Positions 5,476 through 5,688 of a DNA stretch of 5,688 nucleotides are shown here, in pieces. The notes below the pieces were generated by a model. That model made no database searches. It saw nothing but the letters and a program-made list of their open reading frames with translations, and was not told the origin of the DNA. The position numbers and the translations under genes are program-made. The DNA is from Chryseobacterium gleum. Its GTDB lineage: Bacteria > Bacteroidota > Bacteroidia > Flavobacteriales_D > Crocinitomicaceae. The number at the start of each line of letters is the position of its first letter. Positions within the stretch are counted from its first letter, which is position 1. Where the stretch lies: positions 1 to 5,688 of the forward strand of contig CALPUT020000180.1 of NCBI GenBank assembly GCA_943326825.2. Direction: 5' to 3'.

Positions 5476-5688
5476 ATGAAAAATATTCTATTTTCAATTG
5501 TCATACTGAATACACTGAATGCAATTTGTCAAGAGACAGATACTACAAAACATACAAATCTTAATGAAGTAATTATAAAAGAAAATCAAAGTTCTGAAAG
5601 TGTTGGTAGAATGCCGATTATGAAAAACAATGTTATTTATGCTGGTAAAAAAACAGAGGTAATAATTTTAGATAAAACAGCTGCGGAT
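5476..5688 (+). CDS. TonB-dependent receptor (FecA-like), N-terminal part
   Basis: The first 71 residues of a frame that runs off the right edge. Residues 1-18 look like a Sec signal peptide: a Lys at position 2 and a hydrophobic stretch at about 4-17, with cleavage probably before the QE at 19-20. The mature start continues into LNEVIIKE (29-36), the short strand that often precedes a plug domain, and NVIYAGKKTEVIILDK (52-67). I recall the latter as the plug entry of Bacteroidota receptors annotated as Fe(III)-dicitrate (FecA-like) transporters. The product would be an outer-membrane barrel importing a ferric chelate or similar ligand with TonB energy. There is no N-terminal carboxypeptidase-like beta-sandwich repeat, which many Bacteroidota receptors carry. 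It is separated from pyrC by 89 bases with a hairpin and a candidate promoter, so it is probably a separate unit. Substrate cannot be decided from this fragment. Confidence 0.7.
   Translation, partial: MKNILFSIVILNTLNAICQETDTTKHTNLNEVIIKENQSSESVGRMPIMKNNVIYAGKKTEVIILDKTAAD

Noticed and set aside
5476..5535. Lipoprotein signal at Cys18 of the receptor start
   Set aside because: The residues before the Cys (LNAIC) do not fit a lipobox, which needs a small residue directly before the Cys. A Sec signal with cleavage near residue 18 fits TonB-dependent receptors.
1..5688. CRISPR array, tRNA or rRNA gene, insertion sequence
   Set aside because: No regularly spaced direct repeats, cloverleaf-like segments or transposase motifs were seen. 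The window is almost filled by the protein genes listed.

Overview
The window is AT-rich and gene-dense, and every gene lies on the + strand. Protein features point to a Bacteroidota bacterium, most likely a flavobacterium-like lineage. The dihydroorotase carries DDQVHF in place of the usual D-x-H-x-H, as I recall for Bacteroidota enzymes. Starts are preceded by A/T-rich stretches rather than clear Shine-Dalgarno motifs. A TAnnTTTG-type promoter precedes the last gene, which encodes the start of a FecA-like TonB-dependent receptor.

Layout: (1) 1-976 holds the C-terminal end of an SbtA-family sodium/bicarbonate symporter, an 84-residue two-helix membrane protein, a 103-residue CutA/PII-like protein and a 54-residue two-helix membrane protein. 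(2) 977-1813 encodes a soluble protein of the DUF6671 type with four C-terminal CxxC pairs. (3) 1826-5386 encodes BioA (biotin synthesis), a Sua5-type threonylcarbamoyl-AMP synthase split by a frameshift, and dihydroorotase (pyrimidine synthesis). (4) 5387-5475 is the only real intergenic gap. It holds a perfect 16-bp hairpin and a candidate promoter. (5) 5476-5688 is the start of the TonB-dependent receptor, cut by the window edge.

From sbtA to pyrC the genes are 0 to 18 bases apart or overlap, so they probably form one transcript that starts left of the window and ends at the hairpin. The part most worth following is the sbtA end. In cyanobacteria SbtA is controlled by a small trimeric PII-like protein, SbtB, encoded beside it. 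Here the neighbour is instead a diverged CutA-like protein with the same predicted general fold, set between two tiny membrane proteins. The second notable point is that the tsaC/sua5 reading frame breaks at a run of six A, with the whole missing C-terminal domain intact in the -1 frame. The other genes are housekeeping genes with intact active-site motifs.
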